A stretch of 27,927 nt of DNA from Thraustochytrium sp. TN22 (Eukaryota > Sar > Bigyra > Thraustochytrida > Thraustochytriidae), in assembly GCA_013306675.1 (NCBI GenBank), contig JABLUY010000359.1:1-27927 (forward strand), given 5' to 3'. The position numbers and the translations under genes were made by a program. The notes beneath the pieces are model-generated. The model saw nothing but the letters and a program-made list of their open reading frames with translations, did no database searches and was not told where the DNA came from. How positions within the stretch are numbered: the stretch's first letter is position 1; each line of letters opens with the position of its first letter. Positions 19,392-27,131 of the stretch are shown piece by piece.

Positions 19392-20486
19392 ATGCGGCCG
19401 GCCAAACGGCAGCGGCGCGAGGCAGGCGCGGGGCAGGCGGCCTCTTTGGCCTCCTCCGCGTTGTTGTCGGCGTCTTCGTCGTCGTCGTCGGCGGCGGGGG
19501 CGGCGATGGCGGCGCCGGCGGCGTCAGTGGAGGTCATGGAGGGCGCCCGCGCGCCGCTCGAGGAATTCTGCACGCCAGGGCACGTAGGGGCGGCGCTAAG
19601 AAAGGCGCGACGCGTGGTAGTGCTGGCTGGCGCTGGCATCTCGCAGTCGTGCGGCATTCCGGACTTTCGCTCGGCGGGTGGCATTTATGCGCAGGTGGCG
19701 GAGTTGGACCTGGGGTTGCCGCAGGCTGAGTGCCTGTTCGACCTTGCGTACTTCGAGGACGATCCGGAGCCGTTTTACAAGTTCGCGCATAAGTTGTACC
19801 CAGAGCCGGCGCCGGAGCCGTCGCGCACGCACAAGTTCCTGCGCGAGCTGGAGGCGGCCGGCAAGCTGTCGCGCGTGTACACCCAGAACATCGACGGCCT
19901 GGAGGCGGCTGCCGGCGTGCGGCGAGCCGTACAGTGCCACGGGTCGCTGGCCAAGGCCCGGTGCCTGCGATGCCGGCGCATGTGCGCGGCCGAGGCGCTC
20001 GCGGGGGACGTGCGGGCGGGGCGCGTGGCGACGTGCACGCGATCCGGGTGCGACGGCGTGCTGAAGCCGACCATCACGTTCTTTGGGGAACCCGTGGACG
20101 CCAAGGTGGAGCGCCAGCTGGCGGCAGACGCGGCGCGCGCCGATTTGCTGCTCGTCATGGGCACGTCGCTGCAGGTGGCGCCCATGTCCGGTCTGCCGGG
20201 GCTGCTGCCGGCGCACGTGCCGCAGGTGCTCATCAACCGCGACCCGGTCAAGCTGCGGCCGCGCGTGTCCGCCGGCTTTGATGTAGAGCTTCTCGGGGAC
20301 TGCGACGAGGTGGTGCAGGCGCTGCAAGCGGAGCTGGCCGATGCCGGGAGCTTGGAGCGCGTCTTTGCCGCCTCGACCTCCCGGCCCCGCGCCTTCACGC
20401 TCACGGTGGTGGACGAAAAGGCGTCCGAGGAAGCTGGTGGGGCGGCCAAGGCGGAGGGCGAGGAGGAGAAGACGGCAGATACGTAA
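19392..20486 (+). CDS. Class I sirtuin, NAD-dependent protein deacylase
   Basis: A 364-residue Sir2-family enzyme that removes acetyl or other acyl groups from lysines using NAD+. The Rossmann and catalytic motifs are complete: GAGISQSCGIPDFRS (80-94), TQNIDGLE (164-171), catalytic His183 in CHGS, a zinc site Cys191-x2-Cys194 and Cys215-x4-Cys220, LKPTITFFGEPV (224-235), GTSLQVAP (257-264) and INRD (281-284). Motif forms place it with class I (SIRT1-3/Hst type). The N-terminus carries a basic PAKRQRRE (3-10), which could be a nuclear signal, then Ala/Ser-rich sequence; the C-terminus is acidic. I chose the ATG at 19392 because the stretch before it is purine-rich and lacks coding bias. An in-frame ATG at 19212 would add 60 residues. 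The stop lies 67 bp from the stop of the convergent neighbour, so their 3' UTRs probably overlap. Confidence 0.94.
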   Translation: MRPAKRQRREAGAGQAASLASSALLSASSSSSSAAGAAMAAPAASVEVMEGARAPLEEFCTPGHVGAALRKARRVVVLAGAGISQSCGIPDFRSAGGIYAQVAELDLGLPQAECLFDLAYFEDDPEPFYKFAHKLYPEPAPEPSRTHKFLRELEAAGKLSRVYTQNIDGLEAAAGVRRAVQCHGSLAKARCLRCRRMCAAEALAGDVRAGRVATCTRSGCDGVLKPTITFFGEPVDAKVERQLAADAARADLLLVMGTSLQVAPMSGLPGLLPAHVPQVLINRDPVKLRPRVSAGFDVELLGDCDEVVQALQAELADAGSLERVFAASTSRPRAFTLTVVDEKASEEAGGAAKAEGEEEKTADT

Positions 20487-20553
20487 ACTAGTCAGTCAGT
20501 GTCATCATGAGGTCGGTCTCTCCAGCCACTCTTAGCTAACTTAGGATAACAAG

Positions 20554-22671
20554 TTAGCCGCCGCCGCCGGTGTGATGGGCGAGGCAAATGTGCGCTGCAC
20601 GCATGGAGGCGTCGTCGCGCGCGGCTGGGAGGTCGCAAACGACGAGCGTGAGGACGAGGTTGGCGCAGGAGAGGCCATCGCCCTCGAGCGCTGTGAAGGC
20701 GGCCGCGAGGCGCGCAAGTGTCCGCGCCGGAGCGGCGCTGAGCGGCCTGGGTGGGTCGGGCAGGCGCAGGTGGTCGGCGAGCCATTCGTCCTCGCTCTGA
20801 CCCGCGCGGCAGCGCGTGCAGGAGGCGCGCAGCTCGCGAAGCACGAGTGGCATGACGGCGCGCATGTCGATGAGGCTTTCGAGGTTGCGTTCGTGCTGAT
20901 CGTCGGCCGCGACGGCGAGCCAGTCGTCGGGAATCGTGTCGCCGGCGGGGATGGCTGCGAGCGGGTCGTGGAGCAGCTGAAGCGGCTGGGCGGCGGTGGC
21001 GTAGTCGCTAACGTCCGCCGCGCTTTCGACGTCGAGCGCATGATGCGTCTGGAAGAGATAGCGATCGGTCTCGGCGCGCACGGCACGCGCCGCGGCGAGC
21101 GGGGCAGCGAGGTCGGTCCGGAAGAGCTCGTGCAGCTGCGAAGAGGGCGATGGTGGGTCCTGATTCTGGCGCAGCATGTCGAGGTCGCCGGTGGACCAGG
21201 CGCCGCCGTCAACGGCCTGGTCCGGCGCGTCCAGTGCGGTCCGCGGGCGGCGCAGCGCGGGCCTGGTCGGGTCTTGCGCGCACCACGCGCGCACATCGAG
21301 GCCGGCGGGGCGCAGGCTGGGCACGAACCAGTCCGGGTGATAGAGCGCGCCGCTCTGCAGCGCGCCGACAGGCCGCATAAAGTGCGTGTGGCTGTTGGCG
21401 AAGCGCGCAGGCGGCACGGTCCGCGGGTGGGTCTGGTCCTCCTGTTGATTTTGCGGTGGCGGCTGCACGTCCGGCTGCGTCTGCGTCTGCGTCTGTGTCT
21501 GCGTCTGCGTTTGCGTCTGTGTCTGCGTCTGCGTCTGCGTCTGCGTTTGCGTTTGCGTTTGCGTCTGCGTCTGCGTCTGTGGCTGCGTCTGGGGCTGCGG
21601 CTGCAGCTGGCCCTGCTGCACCTGCGGAGCCAGCGCCGACTCCGGGTCACCGTCCCTGGCAGCCGCCGCGGTGGCCGGATCTGCTCGGTGTTCGTGGTCG
21701 CCTGCGCCTGCCTGCGCGTCGAGGGCGAGCTGTTGCTCGTGGACCGCGGCGAGGCTGACGGCGTCGGTGGGCTGAAGCAGAACGCCGCCGCGCTCGAGCG
21801 CGGCCTGCTTCCAGGCGCGCAGGTCGACCTCGTGGCGCGGCAGCTCCAGGCTAGGGCGGGCCTCGAACATGGCGCCATCCCAGACGGCCCTGCGATCGTG
21901 CGGCACGACGCCGTCGGCGGTCTCCGGGGCTGCTTCAGCGGCGGCTCGCACTTTGGCGGCGATGTTCTCGTCTTGGGCCTCGGCCCAGCGCGCGGCGGCA
22001 TCGAGGTGCGAGCCGACCTCGGCGTCAAGCAGGCGGTCGAGGCGGGCCGCGGCGCGCTCTGGTGTGGCGGGCTGCCGCGCGCGGCGGCGATTGAGCAGCG
22101 CGATCTTCTTGGGCGTGGCGGCGCTGGCGGCGCTGCGCGCCGGCGGCGAGCTGGAGGAGGCCGCTTCGGCGCCGGCGTCGGTGTCGGCGTCGTGCAAGTC
22201 GTCCTCCTTGGTGGCAGCAGCGTCCTCCTCGTCGTTGTCGCCGCGGTCGCGGAGCTCGTCGGCGACGACTCTGCGGAAGCGCGCCTCGTCGCCCTTGATG
22301 AGGTGCGAGACGCGGTCGTGGCCGACCTCGCGGAAGGCGGCGACGCGCAGGGCGGCGCGCGCGCGGACCTCGTTGTCGGCCTCCGCGAAGACGCCGCGCT
22401 GCGCGCACCGGCGCAAGAAGGGCTGCTGCACGTCCTCCTGGAGCGCGTTGATCCTGCGCTGCACCTCGCGGTCCACGCGCGCGCCCACGCTGCGACCCGC
22501 GCCGCGCCGCGCTGCCGTCACGGTCTCCGCGGCCGCCGCCGCCGCCGTCGTCGAGCTCAGGTCGGCGGCCGCGGCGGCGGTCTTGGCCGCCTCCGCGGCG
22601 GCCTGCGCGAGCGCGGCCTTGGCCGGCGCCACGGCCGCGAGCGCCTGCGTGGCGCGCGTGTCGCGCCGCAT
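20554..22671 (-). CDS. Unrecognised protein with long Thr-Gln repeat
   Basis: A 705-residue protein I do not recognise. Residues 1-60 are Ala-rich. Residues 65-145 look helical and charged (REVQRRINALQEDVQQPFLRRCAQRG and following). An acidic linker (about 145-165) leads to another helical, Ala/Arg-rich segment (205-300). A Gln/Thr-Gln repeat occupies about 356-400. The C-terminal 300 residues look folded, with HPDWFVPSLRPAGLDVRAW, IPDDWLAVA and a conserved-looking IDMRAVMPLVLRELRASCTRC. No signal peptide or membrane helix is seen. The start is the first ATG; a longer frame opens only at a TTG at 22791. Codon use is strongly G/C-ending, and its opposite strand is open too but has no domain. 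It converges on the sirtuin (67 bp) and diverges from the tRNA-like unit. No function is proposed. Confidence 0.75.
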   Translation of the reverse strand: MRRDTRATQALAAVAPAKAALAQAAAEAAKTAAAAADLSSTTAAAAAAETVTAARRGAGRSVGARVDREVQRRINALQEDVQQPFLRRCAQRGVFAEADNEVRARAALRVAAFREVGHDRVSHLIKGDEARFRRVVADELRDRGDNDEEDAAATKEDDLHDADTDAGAEAASSSSPPARSAASAATPKKIALLNRRRARQPATPERAAARLDRLLDAEVGSHLDAAARWAEAQDENIAAKVRAAAEAAPETADGVVPHDRRAVWDGAMFEARPSLELPRHEVDLRAWKQAALERGGVLLQPTDAVSLAAVHEQQLALDAQAGAGDHEHRADPATAAAARDGDPESALAPQVQQGQLQPQPQTQPQTQTQTQTQTQTQTQTQTQTQTQTQTQTQTQTQTQPDVQPPPQNQQEDQTHPRTVPPARFANSHTHFMRPVGALQSGALYHPDWFVPSLRPAGLDVRAWCAQDPTRPALRRPRTALDAPDQAVDGGAWSTGDLDMLRQNQDPPSPSSQLHELFRTDLAAPLAAARAVRAETDRYLFQTHHALDVESAADVSDYATAAQPLQLLHDPLAAIPAGDTIPDDWLAVAADDQHERNLESLIDMRAVMPLVLRELRASCTRCRAGQSEDEWLADHLRLPDPPRPLSAAPARTLARLAAAFTALEGDGLSCANLVLTLVVCDLPAARDDASMRAAHICLAHHTGGGG
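21473..21605 (-). repeat. Hexanucleotide repeat encoding (Thr-Gln)n
   Basis: About 22 degenerate six-base units (CTGCGT, with CTGTGT and TTGCGT variants, on the plus strand) encode alternating Thr and Gln in the unrecognised protein. Variation is mostly synonymous, which suggests selection to keep the dipeptide or an old expansion. Confidence 0.9.
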
Positions 22672-22958
22672 CTGGCCCAGGTCACTGCGGCTCCCGAGGC
22701 CAGGCCGGTCTGCCTGCGCAAGCGCGAGCGCGAGCGCGAGCGCGCCGCGAAGGCTTCCAAGGCTTCGAAGGCGAAGCAAGACAAAAAGCAATCACCTCAA
22801 GGCAAAAGGCGAACCAGAGGTGTGCACCGCGCGCTCCCCTCCTCTCTGCTTGCTTCATAAGGGTCTGTTCGGGAAGCAAGGGGACGATGCTCCTGTAAGT
22901 CCGCACCACGGCGCGTCTACTGTTTTTCCTCCTTCGCGCGCTGACCCCCCTCTGTCCT
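22672..22958. other. 5' region between unrecognised gene and tRNA-like gene
   Basis: GC-rich DNA with GCGAGC repeats near 22720-22740, then a more mixed stretch up to the tRNA-like unit. Presumably promoter and 5' UTR of the minus-strand gene. No gene is seen. Confidence 0.4.
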
Positions 22959-23032
22959 CGGCAGGTAGCTCAGTTGGCTAGAGCGTTTGGCTTATGACCA
23001 TAAGGTCCGGAGATCGAGACTCCGCTGGAGCA
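22959..23032 (+). tRNA. tRNA-like gene, anticodon-position UAU, with unpaired acceptor stem
   Basis: A 74-nt tRNA-shaped unit. The D arm is perfect (GCTC 22968-22971, GAGC 22981-22984, loop with GG). The anticodon arm TTTGG/CCATA has one T-T mismatch and loop CTTATGA, giving UAU (Ile, reading AUA) with an unusual G at position 37. The variable loop is AGGTC. The T stem CGGAG/CTCCG is perfect, with loop ATCGAGA (A instead of T at position 54). A box TAGCTCAGTTGG and B box GATCGAGAC fit Pol III promoters, and nine T (23034-23042) form a terminator. The acceptor strands CGGCAGG and CTGGAGC pair at only about three of seven positions. It could be a pseudogene, an edited tRNA, or a tRNA-derived small RNA. 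No CCA is encoded, as expected for eukaryotes. Confidence 0.55.
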
Positions 23033-24259
23033 CTTTTTTTTTCTTTCCTTTTCTTTTCTGTTTCGCGGCGTCCGCGTCCGTCCGCGTCGCGTCCGCGACC
23101 TGCCGCCGCGCGTTTTTTTTCCTCTTCCTCCTTTTCGTCTTTCGAGACCCAGCCGAGCCGCGCCGAGCCACGGAGCCGGCGAGCGATCATGACGACAGAC
23201 AGACAGACAGACAGACATACAGCTCGCAGACAGACAGCTCGCAGACAGCTCGGCCTGGCCGTGGCAGGCGTGAACTCGATCCTGCCTCTTGTCAGGCCTT
23301 GTCAGGCCTTGTCAGGTGGTCTGCCTGCATTCTCCGTCTCCCGCCGTGCCGTGCGCGGCCGCCGAGGTCCGCGTCCGCGCGCCTTTCTGCGCCTTGATCT
23401 GCGCCTTTCTCTTCACTCACCGCGACGTGACGTTCCTCGATGTCTGTTGGGCCATGAAAGGCGCGCGGCCGGCCGCGCCTTCGAGTTACTAACTTACCCT
23501 CCGCCGCTGCTGGGCCTTTCGCGCCTCTGCTGACGGTGAGTAACTATGCGCAGCCTGGCCGAGATCGAAGGCGCGGCGCTCTCAAAGGCGGCAAGCAGCG
23601 GCCTCTCTAGCTAGCTAGCTCGCTAGATTGACCCAGAGGCCGGCGTCGCGTCGCCGCCCGCCAGCGCCCGGCGTCGCGGCTTGTCGGGCGCAATCACGGC
23701 GGCGCGGCGCGCGGCGCAGAGCCCCAGCCTGCCTGGCCGCGAGCGCGGCGCGGCGCGGCGCCGGCCTGCCTGGCAGCGAGGCGGCGGCGGCGGCGGGACC
23801 AGGTCATCGAGGCGCGACGGGGAGCACGAACGCGGCGCAACGCGGGAGGCAGGCGGGTAGCCGCAGGCAGGCAGGCAGGCAGGCAGGCAGCGCGGCAGCG
23901 CGGCGCCGGGCGCGCGCGGCGGGACGAGAACCTGAACGGGAAGCCTTTCCCGCCCTTGCCCGCCCTCGCCCGCTCGCCCGCCTCGCGCGCGCAGCCCGCG
24001 GCAATCCGCGCCCGCTGAAGCTGGGCCCGTGCGAACGGTGCAGAGGCCTCGACTCGGAGCCTGTCTCAGAAAGAGGGCCAGCTGAGCGAGGCCGGCGAGC
24101 GAGACCAGCGGCAAACCAACCCGCCGGCGGCGGCGAGGTCGGCGGAGGAAGAGCAGCCGCGGGAGCAGAGCACGGGACGGCCAGGCGAGCTGTAGAGCAG
24201 ACCGACAAGGCGCGGAAGCGAGCGAGCGAGCGGAGGAGGAGGAGGAGGAGGAGGCGAGC
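23033..24259. other. Intergenic region and 5' leader with many short repeats
   Basis: After the Pol III T-run come T/C-rich DNA, (GACA)n near 23193-23215, three copies of a CTTGTCAGGC-type unit at about 23288-23316, CTAG repeats near 23606-23625, (GCAG)n near 23866-23890, and purine-rich (GCGA)n and (GGA)n arrays directly before the next ATG. A splice-donor-like ACGGTGAGTAAC lies near 23533, so a 5' UTR intron cannot be excluded. No gene is seen. Confidence 0.5.
24215..24256 (+). repeat. Purine-rich (GCGA)n/(GGA)n tract before the start codon
   Basis: GCGA repeats followed by about six GGA units end three bases before the ATG at 24260. It is a leader tract, probably transcribed. Confidence 0.8.
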
Positions 24260-25549
24260 ATGTCCACGCACGCGGCCAGCGACCTGCTGGAGCTGGCCGT
24301 GCCGTTCAAGCCGCTCTGCTTCGCAGCGGAGGAGACGCCAGAGTCGCCGCTGGAAGCGCAACGGCGCAAACTGCAGGAGCAGCTGCGGCAGGAGCAGCTG
24401 CAGCTGGGCGAAGAGGGCCTGGCCGCGCAGACGCTGCGTGCGCTCGAGGCGCTGCCGGAGCTGCAGGAGCTGCCGGCTGGCGGCCACGGCGGCGCGCCGC
24501 TGGACGCGCAGAATGTGCAGGTGTACGTGAGCGAGGCGCTTACTGCCGTGGTGCGCTCGTACGCCACGGCGAGCGCGAGCGCGAGCGCGAGCGCGGCCGC
24601 CGGCGAGCCGGCCGGCAAGGCGGGCCGCGTGGGTCGGCCGGCCAGCGCGCGCGTCGCGGCGCGCCGCCCCGCAAAGCGCCGCCCCGCGTCCGCGCGCCCG
24701 CAGCAGCGCCGTGAGCTCAACGAGGACGATATGCAGCAGCCGCTGCAAGCGGAGGGCGAGGGCCGCGAGGAGGCGGCCTCGAACACGGCTGGCGACGAGG
24801 ACGGCGACGCGAGCGACAGCGACAGCGAGGACGGCGGGTCGGCGCGTGGCGGCCTGGCGCAGCTCGCGCGCCGCGATGTGCTCCTGGCTGCGGAGCGAGA
24901 CGGCGAGGACGCCGCCGTCGCGCATCTGACCGCCGAGGAGCCCGAAGCCGACCCGCGCCTGCAGCGCGACCCGGTGCGCGTCGTGCAAATGTACCTGGAC
25001 CGCGTGCGCCGCGGCGTCCACATGGACGGCGGCGTGTCCCGCTTCGACTTTGTCCTGGCCACGCCCTGGAACCGCCACTGCTTCGCCGACCTGCTGCGCA
25101 CGCGCTTCGCGGCGCTCGACCAGAACCGCCTTGTCGAGTTCGCCGACTTCTTGCAGCTCCTGCGCCTGCTGTGCATTGACTTTTCCGTCGACTTTCTCTA
25201 CGTGGCCTGGCTGCTGGCCACGCAGCAGCAGATGGGCTTCCCGGATGGCCACATGGCGGGCCAGGGCCCCATCCCGGCGCGCCTCGGCCTGGGCATTGCG
25301 CTCCAGGTGGCCGCCGCGTGGCTCGAGCTCGAGCCGCTCTGCCTGCGGCTCTCCGAGCGTCTCTGCCCCGATGGCGACGCCGACCTCGACACGCCCGTCC
25401 AGGTCTCCTCGGTCCTGGCAGCGCTTCAGGCCGAGTCGGCCATTGCACACTGCGCTGCGCTCGAGCGCACCATCCCTGCCGTGCGGCGCTCCCCTCCGCA
25501 TCGCCTTGGTGACCTCCTGCTCCATGTCCTCGGCCCTATCGACATTTGA
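24260..25549 (+). CDS. Unrecognised protein with helical C-terminal domain
   Basis: A 429-residue protein not assigned to a family. Residues 1-25 (SDLLELAVPFKPLCF) and a Gln/Glu-rich coiled coil (about 30-65) are followed by a possible helical segment. Residues 95-215 are disordered and basic, then acidic, with Ser-Ala and two RPASAR motifs. Residues 235-429 look like a compact helical domain rich in Leu, Phe and Trp: RVVQMYLDRVRRGV, RFDFVLATPWNRHCFADLLRTRF, FLQLLRLLCIDFSVDFLYVAWLLA and a Leu-rich end. The one strongly hydrophobic stretch (LCIDFSVDFLYVAWLLA) contains Asp residues, so a membrane segment is doubtful. Codon use is strongly G/C-ending as in the neighbours, which supports a real gene. 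The start is the ATG right after a purine tract. No function is proposed. Confidence 0.75.
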   Translation: MSTHAASDLLELAVPFKPLCFAAEETPESPLEAQRRKLQEQLRQEQLQLGEEGLAAQTLRALEALPELQELPAGGHGGAPLDAQNVQVYVSEALTAVVRSYATASASASASAAAGEPAGKAGRVGRPASARVAARRPAKRRPASARPQQRRELNEDDMQQPLQAEGEGREEAASNTAGDEDGDASDSDSEDGGSARGGLAQLARRDVLLAAERDGEDAAVAHLTAEEPEADPRLQRDPVRVVQMYLDRVRRGVHMDGGVSRFDFVLATPWNRHCFADLLRTRFAALDQNRLVEFADFLQLLRLLCIDFSVDFLYVAWLLATQQQMGFPDGHMAGQGPIPARLGLGIALQVAAAWLELEPLCLRLSERLCPDGDADLDTPVQVSSVLAALQAESAIAHCAALERTIPAVRRSPPHRLGDLLLHVLGPIDI

Positions 25550-25564
25550 GGTTCTGGGACGTGA

Positions 25565-25643
25565 GACGCGAGACTGCTCGCTACCTTTGAACGCGAGACC
25601 ACTCGCTACATATGAAACGCGAGACCCACTCGCTACATTTGAG
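25565..25643 (+). repeat. Three tandem copies of a 26-27-bp unit
   Basis: Three diverged copies of ACGCGAGACnnCTCGCTACnTTTGA, at about 25565-25590, 25591-25616 and 25617-25643, just after the stop of the upstream gene. Each contains CGAGAC and CTCGCTAC. Confidence 0.85.
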
Positions 25644-26303
25644 ATGCGGGTCTGCTCTGCTCACCTGAGCGGAAGCCTGCACTGCGCTGCTCTGCTCTGC
25701 TCTGCTTTACAAAGTATTTATTCCTGGGAGCTGATCAACACATTTCTGACACGAATTTTTCTCTTGCACGGAGCCACCACGCCACATACGCGCGCGGGCG
25801 AGGAGTCCTTTCGGGCGGCGGGCTAGTGCCAGGCCGATGCATGCTTGACAAGGACAAGTGCAGCAGCGTACTCTTCCACAGCTTGAGCATTCTGCCGTCA
25901 AAGAGAGTGTCAAGGAGCTAGTACGAGCGGATTCATGCACTAGCCTTCGTTCGCGACATGGCGTGCCTGCACGTAGCAACCATGGAATTCGTTCGTCAAC
26001 TCCATGGCACCAGCGCGCCTCTCGTTCACGCTGTTGACGGAGTGAAACATGCGGTCGGTCGGCCACGGCAAGCCGCCCGAGTCGTATCAATTTGTGCGGT
26101 TTTGCGCTCGGTCTGACGACCAGGACGGAGGACACCACCCACCAACCAGCCTGGCGTGGCCGAGTCGGGCAGGCAGGCAGCGCCAGCAGCAGCAGGCGCA
26201 GCGCCGCAAGGCTCGAGCACCGAGTCCAGGCTGCGCCGCGCTGCGCTGGAGTCATGAGGATTCGAGGATGGACCGCTCGCCCTGGCTCGCGGACTCGCTC
26301 GAT

Positions 26304-26371
26304 CGCTCTCGCTCTCGCTCTCGCTCTCTCGCTCTCGCTCTCGCTCTCGCTCTTGCCCTCGCTCTCGCTCG
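26304..26371 (+). repeat. TCTCGC hexanucleotide microsatellite
   Basis: About eleven units of GCTCTC/TCTCGC with minor interruptions (one short unit, one TCTTGCCC). The unit is non-coding as far as can be seen. Confidence 0.85.
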
Positions 26372-27131
26372 TAGCGCCTCCCTCTCGCGGTGTACCTCCT
26401 CCTCCCGGACCCTGGCCCGGCGACGCACTGGCACTGCAGCGCGCAAGCACTGGCACTGCCAGTGGCAGACTGGCAGTGCAAGTGCGACGGCGTGCTATGA
26501 CTGCGGACGCCCGCCCACCGTGACCTACGAGCACCCACGCCGTGGCCACCGCACGAGCGCGCCGCCCCGCCGCCCCTCGCTCGAGCGCCAGCGCGCCGCT
26601 CGCGCCGCTCACCATCACTCGACGCTGTCCACCACGCGGCGCGCCGCCCGACCTCAGCTGCGGCGAGCGCCGGCCGGCCAGCGCGAGGGCGGCCGAGGCG
26701 GCAGCCCACTACCAACCCGGCAACCTGCTTTGCAGCCGCCGCGCTAGGCTCAGGCTACCCCTCGCTCGCACACCGCACGCGCTGCCGCTGAGAGGGCTGC
26801 GCGTGCTGCACAACGCGCGCCAGAGGGCACAAGACAAACCGCAGCGAGAACGGGGTGCAGGCGCTGGCGGCGCCTGGCGGCGCCTGGCGGCCAGCGCGCA
26901 GACCCGCAACCTACGCCGCCGCCGCAGCTCTCGCAAGCACCGGCCGGGTCCGGAGCCCGATCTGCGCACTGGCGTCGCCCAAGCGCGACGACGTGGAGCT
27001 CTGGCTCGAGCGCGTCTTCGCGCGCGCGACGAGCCCCGACTTTCCCCTCGCCCAGCCGTAGCGCTCCGCGCCGGGCCGCAGCAGCTCGGGCCGGGCGGCA
27101 GTCCTAGCGGGGCGCTCGACCGACTGTGAAG

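Larger units (their letters stand above)
25550..27131. other. Intergenic region before the TIR gene
   Basis: About 1.6 kb. It begins with three 26-27-bp tandem copies, then (CTCTG)n near 25690-25705. The middle is of mixed composition without a coding frame I can support. A TCTCGC microsatellite lies at about 26304-26371. The last 500 bp are very GC-rich with GGCGCCTGGC repeats near 26868-26895, presumably the promoter and 5' UTR of the TIR gene. Confidence 0.5.

Noticed and set aside
21473-21605. CRISPR-like or satellite array
   Set aside because: Six-base coding repeat without spacers; no CRISPR array exists in the window.
20572-22860. 762-codon plus-strand frame opposite the Thr-Gln protein
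   Set aside because: Poly Leu-Arg from the reversed hexamer repeat, no folded-domain pattern; the minus frame has better codon bias and a more protein-like C-terminus, although neither has a recognised family.
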